Shown here: positions 17,935 to 27,547 of the stretch, in pieces
Numbering within the stretch: the stretch's first letter is position 1
How the letters are laid out: the number at the start of each line of letters is the position of its first letter
Assembly (NCBI RefSeq): GCF_032154225.1
Contig: NZ_JALDYF010000001.1
Location: 310,001 to 374,000 of the forward strand
Direction of reading: 5' to 3'
DNA length: 64,000 nucleotides
From: Psychrobacillus sp032154225
Lineage (GTDB): Bacteria; Bacillota; Bacilli; Bacillales_A; Planococcaceae
The notes under the pieces: generated by a model
Told to the model about the DNA's origin: nothing
The model's database searches: none
What the model saw: the letters and a program-made list of their open reading frames with translations, nothing else
Program-made: the position numbers and the translations under genes

Positions 17935-19044
17935 TTAAGCTTTATAATTTATTTCCTCAACAGTGTATTTATCCATCGCTTTTAAATTTGGCTCGTATCC
18001 AATTCCATAATTTAAGGGGACAGTTATAAAACCTTCTTCTACAACGATTTCAGGAGAAACAATATCTTCTTCCCAATAACGGGATGAGCCTGCTGTATCG
18101 CCCGGTAAAATAAAGTTTGGAAGTGTTGTTAGTGCAATGTTATGCGCACGTCCAATTCCAGACTCCAACATCCCACCACACCAAACAGGTATATTACGCA
18201 CCATACAATAATCATGAATTTTCTTCGCTTCTGTTAAACCACCAACGCGTCCAATTTTAATATTGATAACCTTACAGCTACCAAGTTCGAGCGCTTTTCG
18301 AGTATCTTCAAGCGAATGAATGCTTTCATCTAAACAAATAGGTGTAGTCAATTCGTTTTGCAAATTAGCATGGTCAATAATGTCATCTGACGCGAGTGGC
18401 TGCTCAATCATCGTCAAGTTAAAATCATCTAACTGTTTTAATAGATTGATATCTTTGAGTGTGTATGCCGAATTGGCATCTGCCATTAAAGGAACATCCG
18501 GGAAGCGTTTTCGTAGTTCTCGCAATACTTCCACGTCATAGCCTGGCTTGATCTTCACCTTGATGCGTTTATACCCTTCTTCGACAAAGCCCCGAACAAG
18601 TTCTATTAAATCCTCAACGTTTTCCTCAATCCCAATACTAATCCCGACTTCGATTTTATCTAATTTACCACCTAATGCTTCGGCAAGTGTCATTTTATTG
18701 CACTTTGCGTATAAATCCCAAATAGCACCTTCAACAGTCGATTTCGCCATATTATTTTTACGAATCGAACCGAATAATGCACTCACTTCATCCGGATGCC
18801 CGATTTCTTTACCTAATATAAGGGGTATTAGAAAATCTTGAATGATATGCAAATTGGTTTTCAGCGTTTCTTCACTGTACCAAGGCGAGTGAAATGCGAC
18901 AGATTCTCCCCATCCTGTATTCCCTAATTCGTCTTTCACTTCCAATAGTAGAAACTCTTTTTCTTGGAATGTACCAAAACTTGTCGTGAAAGGATGTTTC
19001 ATCGTCATTTTCATTTTACGAATATTAATTTCTTTAATGATCAT
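17935..19044 (-). CDS. Enolase-superfamily N-succinylamino acid racemase / o-succinylbenzoate synthase
   Basis: 369 residues of the MenC/NSAAR group. Catalytic residues are visible: KVK at 162-164, metal ligands Asp189 (MADAN), Glu214 (IEQP) and Asp239 (LDES), and the second base Lys263 (NIKIGR). There is no other menaquinone gene nearby. The next genes upstream are a GNAT acyltransferase and an M20 hydrolase, the arrangement used in Geobacillus to convert D- to L-amino acids via N-succinyl intermediates. I therefore favour racemase over OSBS, though the family is often bifunctional. Confidence 0.88.
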   Translation of the reverse strand: MIIKEINIRKMKMTMKHPFTTSFGTFQEKEFLLLEVKDELGNTGWGESVAFHSPWYSEETLKTNLHIIQDFLIPLILGKEIGHPDEVSALFGSIRKNNMAKSTVEGAIWDLYAKCNKMTLAEALGGKLDKIEVGISIGIEENVEDLIELVRGFVEEGYKRIKVKIKPGYDVEVLRELRKRFPDVPLMADANSAYTLKDINLLKQLDDFNLTMIEQPLASDDIIDHANLQNELTTPICLDESIHSLEDTRKALELGSCKVINIKIGRVGGLTEAKKIHDYCMVRNIPVWCGGMLESGIGRAHNIALTTLPNFILPGDTAGSSRYWEEDIVSPEIVVEEGFITVPLNYGIGYEPNLKAMDKYTVEEINYKA

Positions 19045-19061
19045 TTAATTTCGCCTCTATT

Positions 19062-19877
19062 TCATAATGGAATGGACTCTTTTTTCACCAATTGATAATA
19101 ATGTACGTTTTCTGATGTTCGGCTTACATTGACAAGAACATAACCTGCTCCAAACAACGATTGAAAGATTGCTCTCGTTTTCATGCGCCAATCCAGAGCG
19201 AGTTCAGGTTCATTTTTCTTTATCCCCTGAAAGTTTTGTGGAATAGGAACTTCGATTCCTTCACTATTTGTGAGAAACGTTTCGCCTGAATATAGAAGCA
19301 AGGGATTCCCTTTTTCAGACTGACTAATGTTAAATGGTCTATTATACTCGGCTATTTTCGGAACCCATTTCTCTTCTACACGTACACTTGTAATCCACCA
19401 TTCGATGTTAAATCGGTCGGACGGTAACCCTTTGTTTAGACCATCTTCCATTTCACCGTAGCAATTTTCGAGATATGTATCACAAACTGCAAATAGTTTT
19501 GATACATTTAAATAGGCATTTCGACATTCAAGCGGGTCGAACGTCCACCTAATTAAGTCATAGCCCATTTCCTTAGCACACTTAAGTTGTTCCTCTTTCA
19601 GTGACTTGCCAATTCCCATTTGTTGATAATCAGGGTGGATGCCAAGCATATGCGAGCATAAATGTAATTTCCCATTTGCAATCCCTGGAAAGCTATATGA
19701 AAATCCGACAATGACGGCTCCAGAAAAAGCTCCCAACATTAATCCTCCGTTTTTCACAGCGGTATATGTTTGGTGAATTGGAATCGGATCGCTCCCCCAT
19801 ATTACACGTTCCAGTCCAGCGATCAGACGCATTTCCTCATTTGTTTTTAATGAGCGTATTGTTATTTTAGCCTCCAC
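19062..19877 (-). CDS. GNAT-family acyltransferase (probable amino-acid N-succinyl/acyltransferase)
   Basis: 271 residues. The N-terminal GNAT fold (about 1-150) has the acyl-CoA loop PDYQQMGIGKSLKEEQL preceded by SHMLGI and a WTFDPLECRNAYLNVSKL core. The C-terminal half is a divergent extension. This long GNAT type commonly accompanies N-acylamino acid racemases and is assigned to N-succinylation of D-amino acids. It lies 17 nt upstream of the racemase-type gene and 5 nt downstream of the M20 gene. The acyl donor is inferred, not shown. Confidence 0.8.
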   Translation of the reverse strand: MEAKITIRSLKTNEEMRLIAGLERVIWGSDPIPIHQTYTAVKNGGLMLGAFSGAVIVGFSYSFPGIANGKLHLCSHMLGIHPDYQQMGIGKSLKEEQLKCAKEMGYDLIRWTFDPLECRNAYLNVSKLFAVCDTYLENCYGEMEDGLNKGLPSDRFNIEWWITSVRVEEKWVPKIAEYNRPFNISQSEKGNPLLLYSGETFLTNSEGIEVPIPQNFQGIKKNEPELALDWRMKTRAIFQSLFGAGYVLVNVSRTSENVHYYQLVKKESIPL

Positions 19878-19882
19878 TATTT

Positions 19883-21019
19883 TTACACCTCTTGTTCTAA
19901 TCGTTCGAATGACAGAATAACCGCCCGAACGATGATTTCAATTCCAGTTAGCAAACTCTCTTTATTAAACAACATATTAGGATGATGAAGTCCAGGTGAT
20001 AAATCACAGCCAAGGCCAAGCATTGTCGATTTTACTTTTGGTCTTTTCAGTGCGTAATAATGAAAGTCTTCTCCGCCTGGGGTAACGATTGGCGGCTTGA
20101 GATATGCCTCTCCGACTGTTGCCCCTATCGCTTGCGCCATCATTTCCACAGCTGTTTCGTCTACTTCTGCAGCTGCAATTTCAGAGTCTACTTCATAATC
20201 AATTTCAACACCTGACATGACTGCAACAGAGCGCATGGCTTGCTTCACTTTACTCATTAACTCCGTCATAGCTACATTTGTTTGTGCACGTAGATCTAAA
20301 CTGAATAAGGCATTTCCTGGAATAATATTCGAGGACTCCCCGCCTGCTTTGAACATTGTCATTTTCACGGAATGTGGAACCATCGGATCTAGATGAATAG
20401 ATTGAAGTGCCTGAACGAGTAAAGCTCCAACTTCGATCGCATTTTCACCAAGATGTGGCCTTGCACCATGTGCATCTGTCCCACTAATGGAGCCCTGGAT
20501 TGATTTTGCAGAACCATGCAGGATAGCGGGAGCCGAGTAACCGTGACCAATTTCTTGGATAGGACGAAGATGGACACCGTATAAATAATCTACGTCGTCA
20601 ACAATTCCTTTATTGACAAACGATAATGCCCCATTCCCTTTTTCTTCAGCAGGTTGAAAAATTGCTTTTAAGCGGCCGATTTTTGGATATCCAAGCTTCT
20701 TTAATACGAGCATTGCACCTACTGCTATCGTCATATGGGCATCATGACCGCAGGAATGGTTTGCTTTATAGACTCCATCTACTTCTTGCCAAAGTGCATC
20801 AATGTCTGACCGAATGGCCACACAATGCGCTCCAGATCCCACAGTAACGACCAACCCCGTTGAATCATCGAATGTCGTCACTTCAAAACCTTCTTTTTCC
20901 AATAAGCCCTGCAAATAGCGAGTTGTCTCCACTTCCTGCCAACTCACTTCAGGATGTCCGTGTAAATGTGCAAACACATCATCGACAATCGATTTCACTT
21001 CCTCAACTGCTATTTTCAT
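19883..21019 (-). CDS. M20-family amidohydrolase/deacylase
   Basis: 378 residues. M20 dinuclear-zinc signatures: SCGHDAHM (His92, His95), IFQPAEEKGNG (catalytic Glu125 and metal Glu126), VHLRP, and PGGEDFHYYA near the C-terminus. The family hydrolyses N-acyl amino acids. With the neighbouring acyltransferase and racemase it could release the free L-amino acid. The ATG 10 nt after GGAG is chosen; an in-frame TTG two codons upstream would overlap the regulator gene by 4 nt. It is essentially coupled to the RpiR gene. Confidence 0.88.
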   Translation of the reverse strand: MKIAVEEVKSIVDDVFAHLHGHPEVSWQEVETTRYLQGLLEKEGFEVTTFDDSTGLVVTVGSGAHCVAIRSDIDALWQEVDGVYKANHSCGHDAHMTIAVGAMLVLKKLGYPKIGRLKAIFQPAEEKGNGALSFVNKGIVDDVDYLYGVHLRPIQEIGHGYSAPAILHGSAKSIQGSISGTDAHGARPHLGENAIEVGALLVQALQSIHLDPMVPHSVKMTMFKAGGESSNIIPGNALFSLDLRAQTNVAMTELMSKVKQAMRSVAVMSGVEIDYEVDSEIAAAEVDETAVEMMAQAIGATVGEAYLKPPIVTPGGEDFHYYALKRPKVKSTMLGLGCDLSPGLHHPNMLFNKESLLTGIEIIVRAVILSFERLEQEV

Positions 21020-21021
21020 GT

Positions 21022-21876
21022 TCAATCTACTCCTTCCTCGAAAAAGAAATCGCTACGCACTGTTTTATATTGCGCATGCCTTTCATCAAAAAACTTCTTT
21101 TCTTTCACGGAGAGCCCAGCAACAATTGCATTCATCAATGAAAACAGGGGAGTCACTGCATCGATTGTCGACTTGTTTGGCGAATAAATCGAAAATAATA
21201 AATTACTATAAGAATGAATCGGTGCTAACAAAGAATCAGTAATTCCGATAACGAAAGCCTTTTGTGTATGAGCCAGCTTCGCAATTTGAATCGTTTCCTT
21301 TGTATACCGATGAAATGAGATAACAATAACGACAGATTTTTCATTCATTTGGCTAATTACTTGAATGATATCTTCCGATTCTGGCCTTAGCTGACGGACA
21401 TTTCCTTTCACTAAACCAAGCGTTAAAGACAACCAGCTTGCTGCGCCATACGAAGAACGGAGTCCAAGGATGTATATGGTTTCCGCTTTCGAAAGTCTTT
21501 CGATTGCTGATTCAAAATCTTCTTCTTTTATTTGCTTAATTGTTTCTGAAATATTCTTTCGATCTCGCTCCATGACCTTTTCATAAAAATGTGGCTCTTG
21601 CTCCAGTTCAAGTTTCGATTTTTGGTATAACGTATAACTACTCTCGTGAAACAAAAGTTGCTCTCGTATTATTTTCTGCAATTCGGCATAGCCCGTAAGC
21701 GATAAGCTATAGCAAAAACGAATGACGGTCGTTTCACTGACACCAATTTTAGTGCCAATTTCTTGGGCAGATGATAGTGCAATCTCTTTTGGATGATCCG
21801 TAACATAAGTTGCAACTTTCTTTTGCCCCTTTGACATTTCATCAAATTTACTTTGGATTAATTCATTTATTTCCAT
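21022..21876 (-). CDS. RpiR/MurR-family transcriptional regulator
   Basis: 284 residues: an N-terminal RpiR helix-turn-helix (about 1-77: LSSAQEIGTKIGVSETTVIRFC) and a C-terminal SIS domain (about 125-260: AETIYILGLRSSYGAASWLS, VVIVISFHRYTKETI). SIS domains normally bind phosphosugars. Relatives such as MurR sense MurNAc-6-phosphate, which would suit a cell-wall peptide locus, but the ligand here is unknown. It lies in the middle of the peptide cluster between the M81 and M20 genes and is the only regulator in the locus. Confidence 0.88.
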   Translation of the reverse strand: MEINELIQSKFDEMSKGQKKVATYVTDHPKEIALSSAQEIGTKIGVSETTVIRFCYSLSLTGYAELQKIIREQLLFHESSYTLYQKSKLELEQEPHFYEKVMERDRKNISETIKQIKEEDFESAIERLSKAETIYILGLRSSYGAASWLSLTLGLVKGNVRQLRPESEDIIQVISQMNEKSVVIVISFHRYTKETIQIAKLAHTQKAFVIGITDSLLAPIHSYSNLLFSIYSPNKSTIDAVTPLFSLMNAIVAGLSVKEKKFFDERHAQYKTVRSDFFFEEGVD

Positions 21877-22025
21877 TACTTCATCTCCATTATGTAACGT
21901 GATCTTTTTGTTATAAATATGCTCACGTAAAGATTCTACTGGACAAGGTTGAACTCCACTTTAGGCGGATTCTTCCCGCAAAAGACATCGCCTTGAGCTT
22001 CAATCAACTCGAGTACAAAGTCACC

Positions 22026-23513
22026 TCAAATTTCTACTTTAATTCCTCGATAAGAAACCTCATGTAAAGGGAATAATTTTGTTTTTAAATTTGAATAATT
22101 AAAAGAACTAAAATCGAGTGTTGTTAAGCCTGGCGAATCAACCGTAATAATCCCCTTACATATTGGTTCAAATCCCGCCCTGAAATGTTGGCTTGATTTT
22201 AATCCTACTATTTTATAATCTCGAACATCGATTCCGTGCAGCAAGAATACTTGCTCATCCAATGTTTGCGATTTTACAGAGCAAATGATGACATCAATGC
22301 CATTACATTGAACTCTGACAGATAAACCAAGGTTTACATGCGTGCCTTTCTCCATAGGTGACGTTTGAATAAATCTCCCATCCGTTATGGATTTAACATA
22401 AGCTTCTGTTTCGATTGGTTCACCGTGAAGAGAATCCGTTTTACCGCCCAACACGATATTTACAGTCGCCCCTACACCGGCCTTACTAACTTTTCGCACT
22501 GTTTCAGGATCATATATATATCCAAAACATGCACTTTCCAAATTGCTATCAATCAATTGTCGTAGTAAAAAGGTTCCGTCACCAGGAGTACCACCTCCAG
22601 GATTATCGGATGTTTCATTCAAAATGATAGGTCGCCCTTCTTGCTTTAAAGCAAGTTCTATTCCCTCTTTTGGGTTCGGTTTTTTTACAATAAAATCATG
22701 TCTCATCTTCCAAATAAAATCACTAACCTCTTCGGCTATTTGTTGCGCAAGTTCGGCATTGTCATTTGTCGTCACTAACACCCCAACACCTATATTACTA
22801 ATATTTGTATAGGGAAACCCATGATAAAATGTACAATCAACTACATTTTCACTCGCTTCCCATTGATAGCATAGTTCATTTACGTCTTTAGCAGGCGATA
22901 AATTCGTTGTTGAAGTTGGAATAATCATAGGTAACAGTGATAAGTACATCGTCGGCTTCAGAGTTCCCTCTACAATCTTTTTAGCTAGCTCCACGGCTTC
23001 CATTCCATTTTCAAAACTATCTGTATGGGGATATAAATGATTGCCGATAATAACATCGGCAGCTTCAACCATTTTCTCTGTCATATTAGCATGTAAATCG
23101 AGTGTCACAATGAGAGGAATGTCATTGCCAATAATGGCGCGAATTTCGGTTAATAGTGTTCCTTCAAAATCTTCCGTCGGTTCAGCTACACCTGCCCCGT
23201 GTAAGCTGAGAACGACAGCATCATATCCTTTCGCTTCCTTCACTCTACCGATCAACTCATCTCTCAACGCATTGAAAGCCTCCGTTGTAATAATTCCCGC
23301 TGGATAGGCAAAAGTCGTGAATGTAGGTAAGATATCAATTTCAAGTTTTTCAGCCTGATCAATCATCCCACCAATCGCATTACGAACCCCTCGATGTTTT
23401 GTTAAAATCTCTTCTCCCACATCCCATCCCCATAGCCGAAACGATTGTTCGTCAGTTTTTACATTCGAAAAAGTATTCGTTTCATGTGCAATCTCTCCAA
23501 TTAATATTTTCAT
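22026..23513 (-). CDS. M81-family metallopeptidase (MlrC-like)
   Basis: 495 residues. N-terminal DUF1485 domain with EIAHETNTFS, VVLSLHGAG, VTLDLHANMT and GNHLYPHTD (zinc ligand histidines), and a C-terminal MlrC domain with ETSDNPGGGTPGDGTFLL. The family namesake MlrC completes degradation of the cyclic peptide microcystin, which contains D-residues; most members have unknown substrates. The ATG 23513 follows AAAGGAGG; the longer frame upstream has no good start. It is 31 nt downstream of the class-A-like hydrolase. Confidence 0.87.
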   Translation of the reverse strand: MKILIGEIAHETNTFSNVKTDEQSFRLWGWDVGEEILTKHRGVRNAIGGMIDQAEKLEIDILPTFTTFAYPAGIITTEAFNALRDELIGRVKEAKGYDAVVLSLHGAGVAEPTEDFEGTLLTEIRAIIGNDIPLIVTLDLHANMTEKMVEAADVIIGNHLYPHTDSFENGMEAVELAKKIVEGTLKPTMYLSLLPMIIPTSTTNLSPAKDVNELCYQWEASENVVDCTFYHGFPYTNISNIGVGVLVTTNDNAELAQQIAEEVSDFIWKMRHDFIVKKPNPKEGIELALKQEGRPIILNETSDNPGGGTPGDGTFLLRQLIDSNLESACFGYIYDPETVRKVSKAGVGATVNIVLGGKTDSLHGEPIETEAYVKSITDGRFIQTSPMEKGTHVNLGLSVRVQCNGIDVIICSVKSQTLDEQVFLLHGIDVRDYKIVGLKSSQHFRAGFEPICKGIITVDSPGLTTLDFSSFNYSNLKTKLFPLHEVSYRGIKVEI

Positions 23514-23544
23514 CCTTACCGCCTCCTTTATTTGTATGGATGCC

Positions 23545-24447
23545 CTATACTTTAGCAGTGAACAAAAAATAATCATATGCGGATTTCGTTAAACGTGCGA
23601 TCGTTCTTTCTCCTTCTTCCATTGAGCTATTATCACTTGAGAATATCGTCATCGTGAATGCGCCTAGATCCTTCGGCAAATAAACAATTCCAACGTCATT
23701 AATGACATCACCGATTGTACCTGTTTTGTGCGCAACTTTTGTTCCATTGGGTAAAAGATAAGGTATACGCCCATTAAATTGCTGTTTTGATAGGATATCT
23801 AGCATCGTGTCGCATAAATCTTCCGTTAATATTTCTTTGTTAAAAATCATTTCGAGTAAATGATTCATATCCTCCGGAGTCGATGCATTGCTTCGCTGAT
23901 CCACCTGAAAGACCAAGCTACTCTTATCAAAAGAATCGGAAGTGAATTTCCGCGCACGCAACTGTTCGGCAGCTTCAGGCGTATAAGATTTAACATCTAT
24001 TCCTAATCCTACACAAATCAGTTCCCAACAACTTTGGTTAATATGAAGATTTACTAATCCAAGCTCTTTCATGTAAGCGGAGACATTTTCAACACCAACC
24101 AGTCTTAAAATTCGGTCTGTTGCGATATTGTCACTCACAATAATCATCAACATCGCCAAATCTTTAATCGTGACTTTGACACCCAGGCTCAATTGGGTAA
24201 GAACCCCAGAGCCTGGTACATAATCTGTCTCTCCAATTTCAATTTGATCTGCAAGAGAAAGTTTTCCCCTGTCTACATCGCGGAGTAGTGTCGCGAGTAT
24301 TGGAATCTTAAAAGAACTCGCCATTTGATACAGTTGAGTAGGGTTAATACTTGCTTTTTCCCCTGTTTGAAGATGCTGCACAGCTACACCAAACGAACCC
24401 GTTGTCTCTTTCAGAACATCTTCAAGAACACTTTGTAAATTCATCAT
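23545..24447 (-). CDS. Class-A beta-lactamase-fold serine hydrolase
   Basis: 300 residues with the class A triad of motifs: Ser44-x-x-Lys47 (SSFK), Ser105-Asp-Asn107 (VSDN) and Lys241-Thr-Gly (HKTGT). I see no ExxLN omega-loop motif and no signal peptide, so a beta-lactam-hydrolysing, exported enzyme is unlikely. A cytoplasmic D-peptidase or amidase role fits the neighbours better. Two tandem ATGs exist; the upstream one is annotated, 7 nt after GGG. The S9 peptidase ends 19 nt upstream. Confidence 0.85.
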   Translation of the reverse strand: MMNLQSVLEDVLKETTGSFGVAVQHLQTGEKASINPTQLYQMASSFKIPILATLLRDVDRGKLSLADQIEIGETDYVPGSGVLTQLSLGVKVTIKDLAMLMIIVSDNIATDRILRLVGVENVSAYMKELGLVNLHINQSCWELICVGLGIDVKSYTPEAAEQLRARKFTSDSFDKSSLVFQVDQRSNASTPEDMNHLLEMIFNKEILTEDLCDTMLDILSKQQFNGRIPYLLPNGTKVAHKTGTIGDVINDVGIVYLPKDLGAFTMTIFSSDNSSMEEGERTIARLTKSAYDYFLFTAKV

Positions 24448-24466
24448 TCTCAAACCCTTTCTTCTT

Positions 24467-26539
24467 TTATTTCTCCAAGTGTTCACTAACCCACTGTTTT
24501 ATTGCATCTATGCGAGTAATTCGATTTTTGGGTTGCCCGTTTTGTAACATGCTATGGCTTGAATTCGGAAAACGTAGAAATTCAACTTCCTTCCCCTGAC
24601 GTTTTATATGCGAATAGAATTGCTCGGCTTGCTCAATTGGACAGCGTAAGTCCTCTTCAGCATGCATGAGTAAAAGTGGTGTTTGTACATTGTCAACATA
24701 AGCGAGTGGTGAAAGCTTCCACAATGTTTCCATTTCAGTTTGACCAGCAAACTCGTTATCCAAAAAACCTGGGCAAATATCACTTGTACCATACATAGAA
24801 ACCCAGTTCGAAATACAACCTTCCGAAACGGCTGCATAAAAACGATCTGTATGCGCAATGAGCCAATTCGTCATGAAGCCTCCATAACTTAGCCCATTCA
24901 CCGCAACTCTTGTACCGTCAATGAAATCATAACGCTTAATAACCTCATCTACTCCATTTAAAATATCCTGCATATCTTTGCCACCGTAATCGCCTTGAAC
25001 AGATTTTGTAAATTCCTCCCCAAATCCAGAACTCCCCCGTGGATTTGTATACATAACAGCAAACCCTTGTGCACTAAGCAATTGCATCTGAAGAAAATAA
25101 GTAAAAGCATGCATCGAATGAGGACCACCATGAATATCTAAAAAAAGTGGATACTTCTCTCCAGGTGTCCTATTAGCAGGTTTCAATAGGAATCCTTGAA
25201 TTTTCCATCCATCTACTGAAGAATAAGAAAACTCTTCCGGCTCTACTACAACAATTTTCGTTAACAATTCCTCATTGCATGTGTCTAAGCGAATTTCTTC
25301 AATAGGAAAAGCTTCTTCCACTATTGGCAATTCATCTGTCGGCTTACGAAGTTTACGAGCAACATAATCTTCCTCTGAAAAACGAATGGCTGCAACTTTC
25401 CCTGGATGATTTCCTGATGAATACGCAGCTACAATTGTATCTTCTCCATCAAACGTAAAATGAAAAATAGTTCGTTTTCCACCAACAACTGTCGTAGGAC
25501 TGCAATCCTTTGCTAGAGAAAAACGGACAACTTCATTTGTCCCTTGATGCGTGCTGAGTGCATAGATAAACTGATTATCTTTGGACCACTGCGGTTTTGC
25601 TGGCGTTCGGATATAGCGCATATCAGTATAGCTCAAATCAGCCAATGTATCTGGATACTGTTCACTCAAACAGTTGACTTCCCCACCTTCCGAAGACATC
25701 ACAAATAGCTGCTTATGTATAACATCTCCATTTCCACTAAAAAAGCTAATCCATTTTCCATCGGTTGAATACGTAAGACCAGAAACCGGAAAACGACTAT
25801 AAAGCATTTCTACATCCCCACCAATAGTTGGAACAGTATAAAGCTCTCCCGCAAAAAGTGGATTGGCATCTTTCGTTGTAATTGCAGTAAATGCAATTTT
25901 CTTACCGTCAGGAGAAACCGTATGTTCTAAAACAGCATACTTTTCGTCGATTAATTGTTCATAAGAGCCAGAATTGATATCGATTTCTACGATAGTCATA
26001 TAAAGTTCCTTTTGTAAACCTGTTCCATCCAATTTATAATGCAGCTCATTAATTCGTTTCGGACTATTCTTCCACGTTACATAGTCACTAGCTATTTGTT
26101 GCTCTAATTCGCTTACTGAATGATTCTCCTCTAAAACTTCCACATGCCCTTGGCGTTTAACAGATACCGTCGCAAATATACTTTTTCCATCTGGGGCAAA
26201 AATAATGGAGCCCATGCTACTTCTAAAACGAGTGACCATTCTTGCTTCGTCGTCATCAAGTGAATGCATCCAAAGTTGGGTTCCACACGATTGATTGGAT
26301 AAATAAGCAATCGTTTTTCCATCTGGTGCCCACACTGCATTTAAGTTACGGGTACCTAATGTCGTAAGTACACGTTCCGTTTTTCCATCCACGTCAGACA
26401 GCCATAAATGCGTTTCATAATCGTTCGTAGTTTCTCGTGCAATCGTTTTTTCATAAACGACTTGCTTGCCATTCGGAGATAATATGGGATTGCTAGGCAA
26501 TTCGAATTGATATAGATCTTCAGATATAACGGATCTCAT
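24467..26539 (-). CDS. S9-family prolyl oligopeptidase / acylaminoacyl peptidase
   Basis: 690 residues. An N-terminal seven-bladed beta-propeller (about 1-400, repeated SPDGK/APDGK/STDGK strands) is followed by an alpha/beta hydrolase with Ser551 (GLSYGG), Asp630 (EEDLRCP) and His662 (SSHSM). The family releases acyl-amino acids or cleaves small peptides, often after Pro, in the cytoplasm; B. subtilis YuxL is similar. The start is ATG after AAAGGGG. It is directly downstream of the ABC importer genes, suited to digesting imported oligopeptides. Confidence 0.92.
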   Translation of the reverse strand: MRSVISEDLYQFELPSNPILSPNGKQVVYEKTIARETTNDYETHLWLSDVDGKTERVLTTLGTRNLNAVWAPDGKTIAYLSNQSCGTQLWMHSLDDDEARMVTRFRSSMGSIIFAPDGKSIFATVSVKRQGHVEVLEENHSVSELEQQIASDYVTWKNSPKRINELHYKLDGTGLQKELYMTIVEIDINSGSYEQLIDEKYAVLEHTVSPDGKKIAFTAITTKDANPLFAGELYTVPTIGGDVEMLYSRFPVSGLTYSTDGKWISFFSGNGDVIHKQLFVMSSEGGEVNCLSEQYPDTLADLSYTDMRYIRTPAKPQWSKDNQFIYALSTHQGTNEVVRFSLAKDCSPTTVVGGKRTIFHFTFDGEDTIVAAYSSGNHPGKVAAIRFSEEDYVARKLRKPTDELPIVEEAFPIEEIRLDTCNEELLTKIVVVEPEEFSYSSVDGWKIQGFLLKPANRTPGEKYPLFLDIHGGPHSMHAFTYFLQMQLLSAQGFAVMYTNPRGSSGFGEEFTKSVQGDYGGKDMQDILNGVDEVIKRYDFIDGTRVAVNGLSYGGFMTNWLIAHTDRFYAAVSEGCISNWVSMYGTSDICPGFLDNEFAGQTEMETLWKLSPLAYVDNVQTPLLLMHAEEDLRCPIEQAEQFYSHIKRQGKEVEFLRFPNSSHSMLQNGQPKNRITRIDAIKQWVSEHLEK

Positions 26540-26590
26540 TGTATGAACCCCTTTCGAATATGAAACAATTTATCTAGAATAAGAGAATTA

Positions 26591-27547
26591 TCAATACAAG
26601 TGACAGGCGACCTTTCTCCCTTCAACATCCTTGAACGTAGGATTTACCGACTTACAAACTTCCATCGCATGAACACAGCGGGGGTGAAACTTACAACCCG
26701 TTGGTGGATTAGATGGAGATGGTAATTCCCCTTTTAGAATAATTCTTTCTTTTTCTTCATCTGGGTCTGTTTTTGGAATGGAAGACATTAATGCCTGAGT
26801 ATAGGGGTGATAAGGTTTTTCAAATAGCTTATCTTTCGTAGCTAATTCCACCATTTCTCCCAAATACATAACACCTACACGATGAGAGATATGCTCTACG
26901 ACCGCTAAGTCATGCGAAATAAATATATATGACAAGCCAAGTTCTTCTTGTAATTTATTTAGTAAGTTTAAGATTTGGGACTGCACAGACACGTCCAATG
27001 CAGAAACAGGCTCATCAGCAACTACGATTTTTGGTCTAAGAATGATTGCACGTGCAATGCCAACCCGCTGGAGTTGCCCACCAGATAACTTTTCTGGATG
27101 CAGAAAGAGATGATTTTCCGATAAACCAACTAGTTTAATTGTATCGTTAATCAATTGGTTTCTTTCCACTTTCGGTACTTTATGTGCAATCAGTGGCTCG
27201 GAAATAATTTCCCGGATGGTCAATTTCGGATTCATAGAATCCATTGGGTTTTGAAAGACCATCTGTATATCTTTTCGAAACTTATGCATATCATTTTTAC
27301 TAATTTTTGTAATATCTACATTTTGAAAAATTACTTCGCCACTTGTTGGTTCAATTAAGCGTAAGAGACTTCTCCCCGTCGTTGACTTTCCACAACCAGA
27401 TTCCCCAACAATTCCAAGTGTTTCTCCCTCTTGCAGATCAAAACTTACTCCATTCACAGCATGAACGTAGCCAGAATGCCGAAACCATCCTTTTTTTACC
27501 GGAAATTTCTTTACCAATTCATTTACTTGCAGTAACGGCGTAGTCAT
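26591..27547 (-). CDS. Oligopeptide/dipeptide ABC transporter ATPase (OppF/DppF type)
   Basis: 318 residues. Walker A GESGCGKST, signature LSGGQLQRVGIARA, Walker B IVVADEPVSALD, H-loop SHDLAVV, and the C-terminal oligopeptide-transporter extension with the cysteine cluster CKFHPRCVHAMEVC, often an iron-sulfur site in Dpp ATPases. Its start overlaps the OppD-like gene by 29 nt, so translation is coupled. It would energise uptake with the upstream ATPase. Confidence 0.95.
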   Translation of the reverse strand: MTTPLLQVNELVKKFPVKKGWFRHSGYVHAVNGVSFDLQEGETLGIVGESGCGKSTTGRSLLRLIEPTSGEVIFQNVDITKISKNDMHKFRKDIQMVFQNPMDSMNPKLTIREIISEPLIAHKVPKVERNQLINDTIKLVGLSENHLFLHPEKLSGGQLQRVGIARAIILRPKIVVADEPVSALDVSVQSQILNLLNKLQEELGLSYIFISHDLAVVEHISHRVGVMYLGEMVELATKDKLFEKPYHPYTQALMSSIPKTDPDEEKERIILKGELPSPSNPPTGCKFHPRCVHAMEVCKSVNPTFKDVEGRKVACHLY

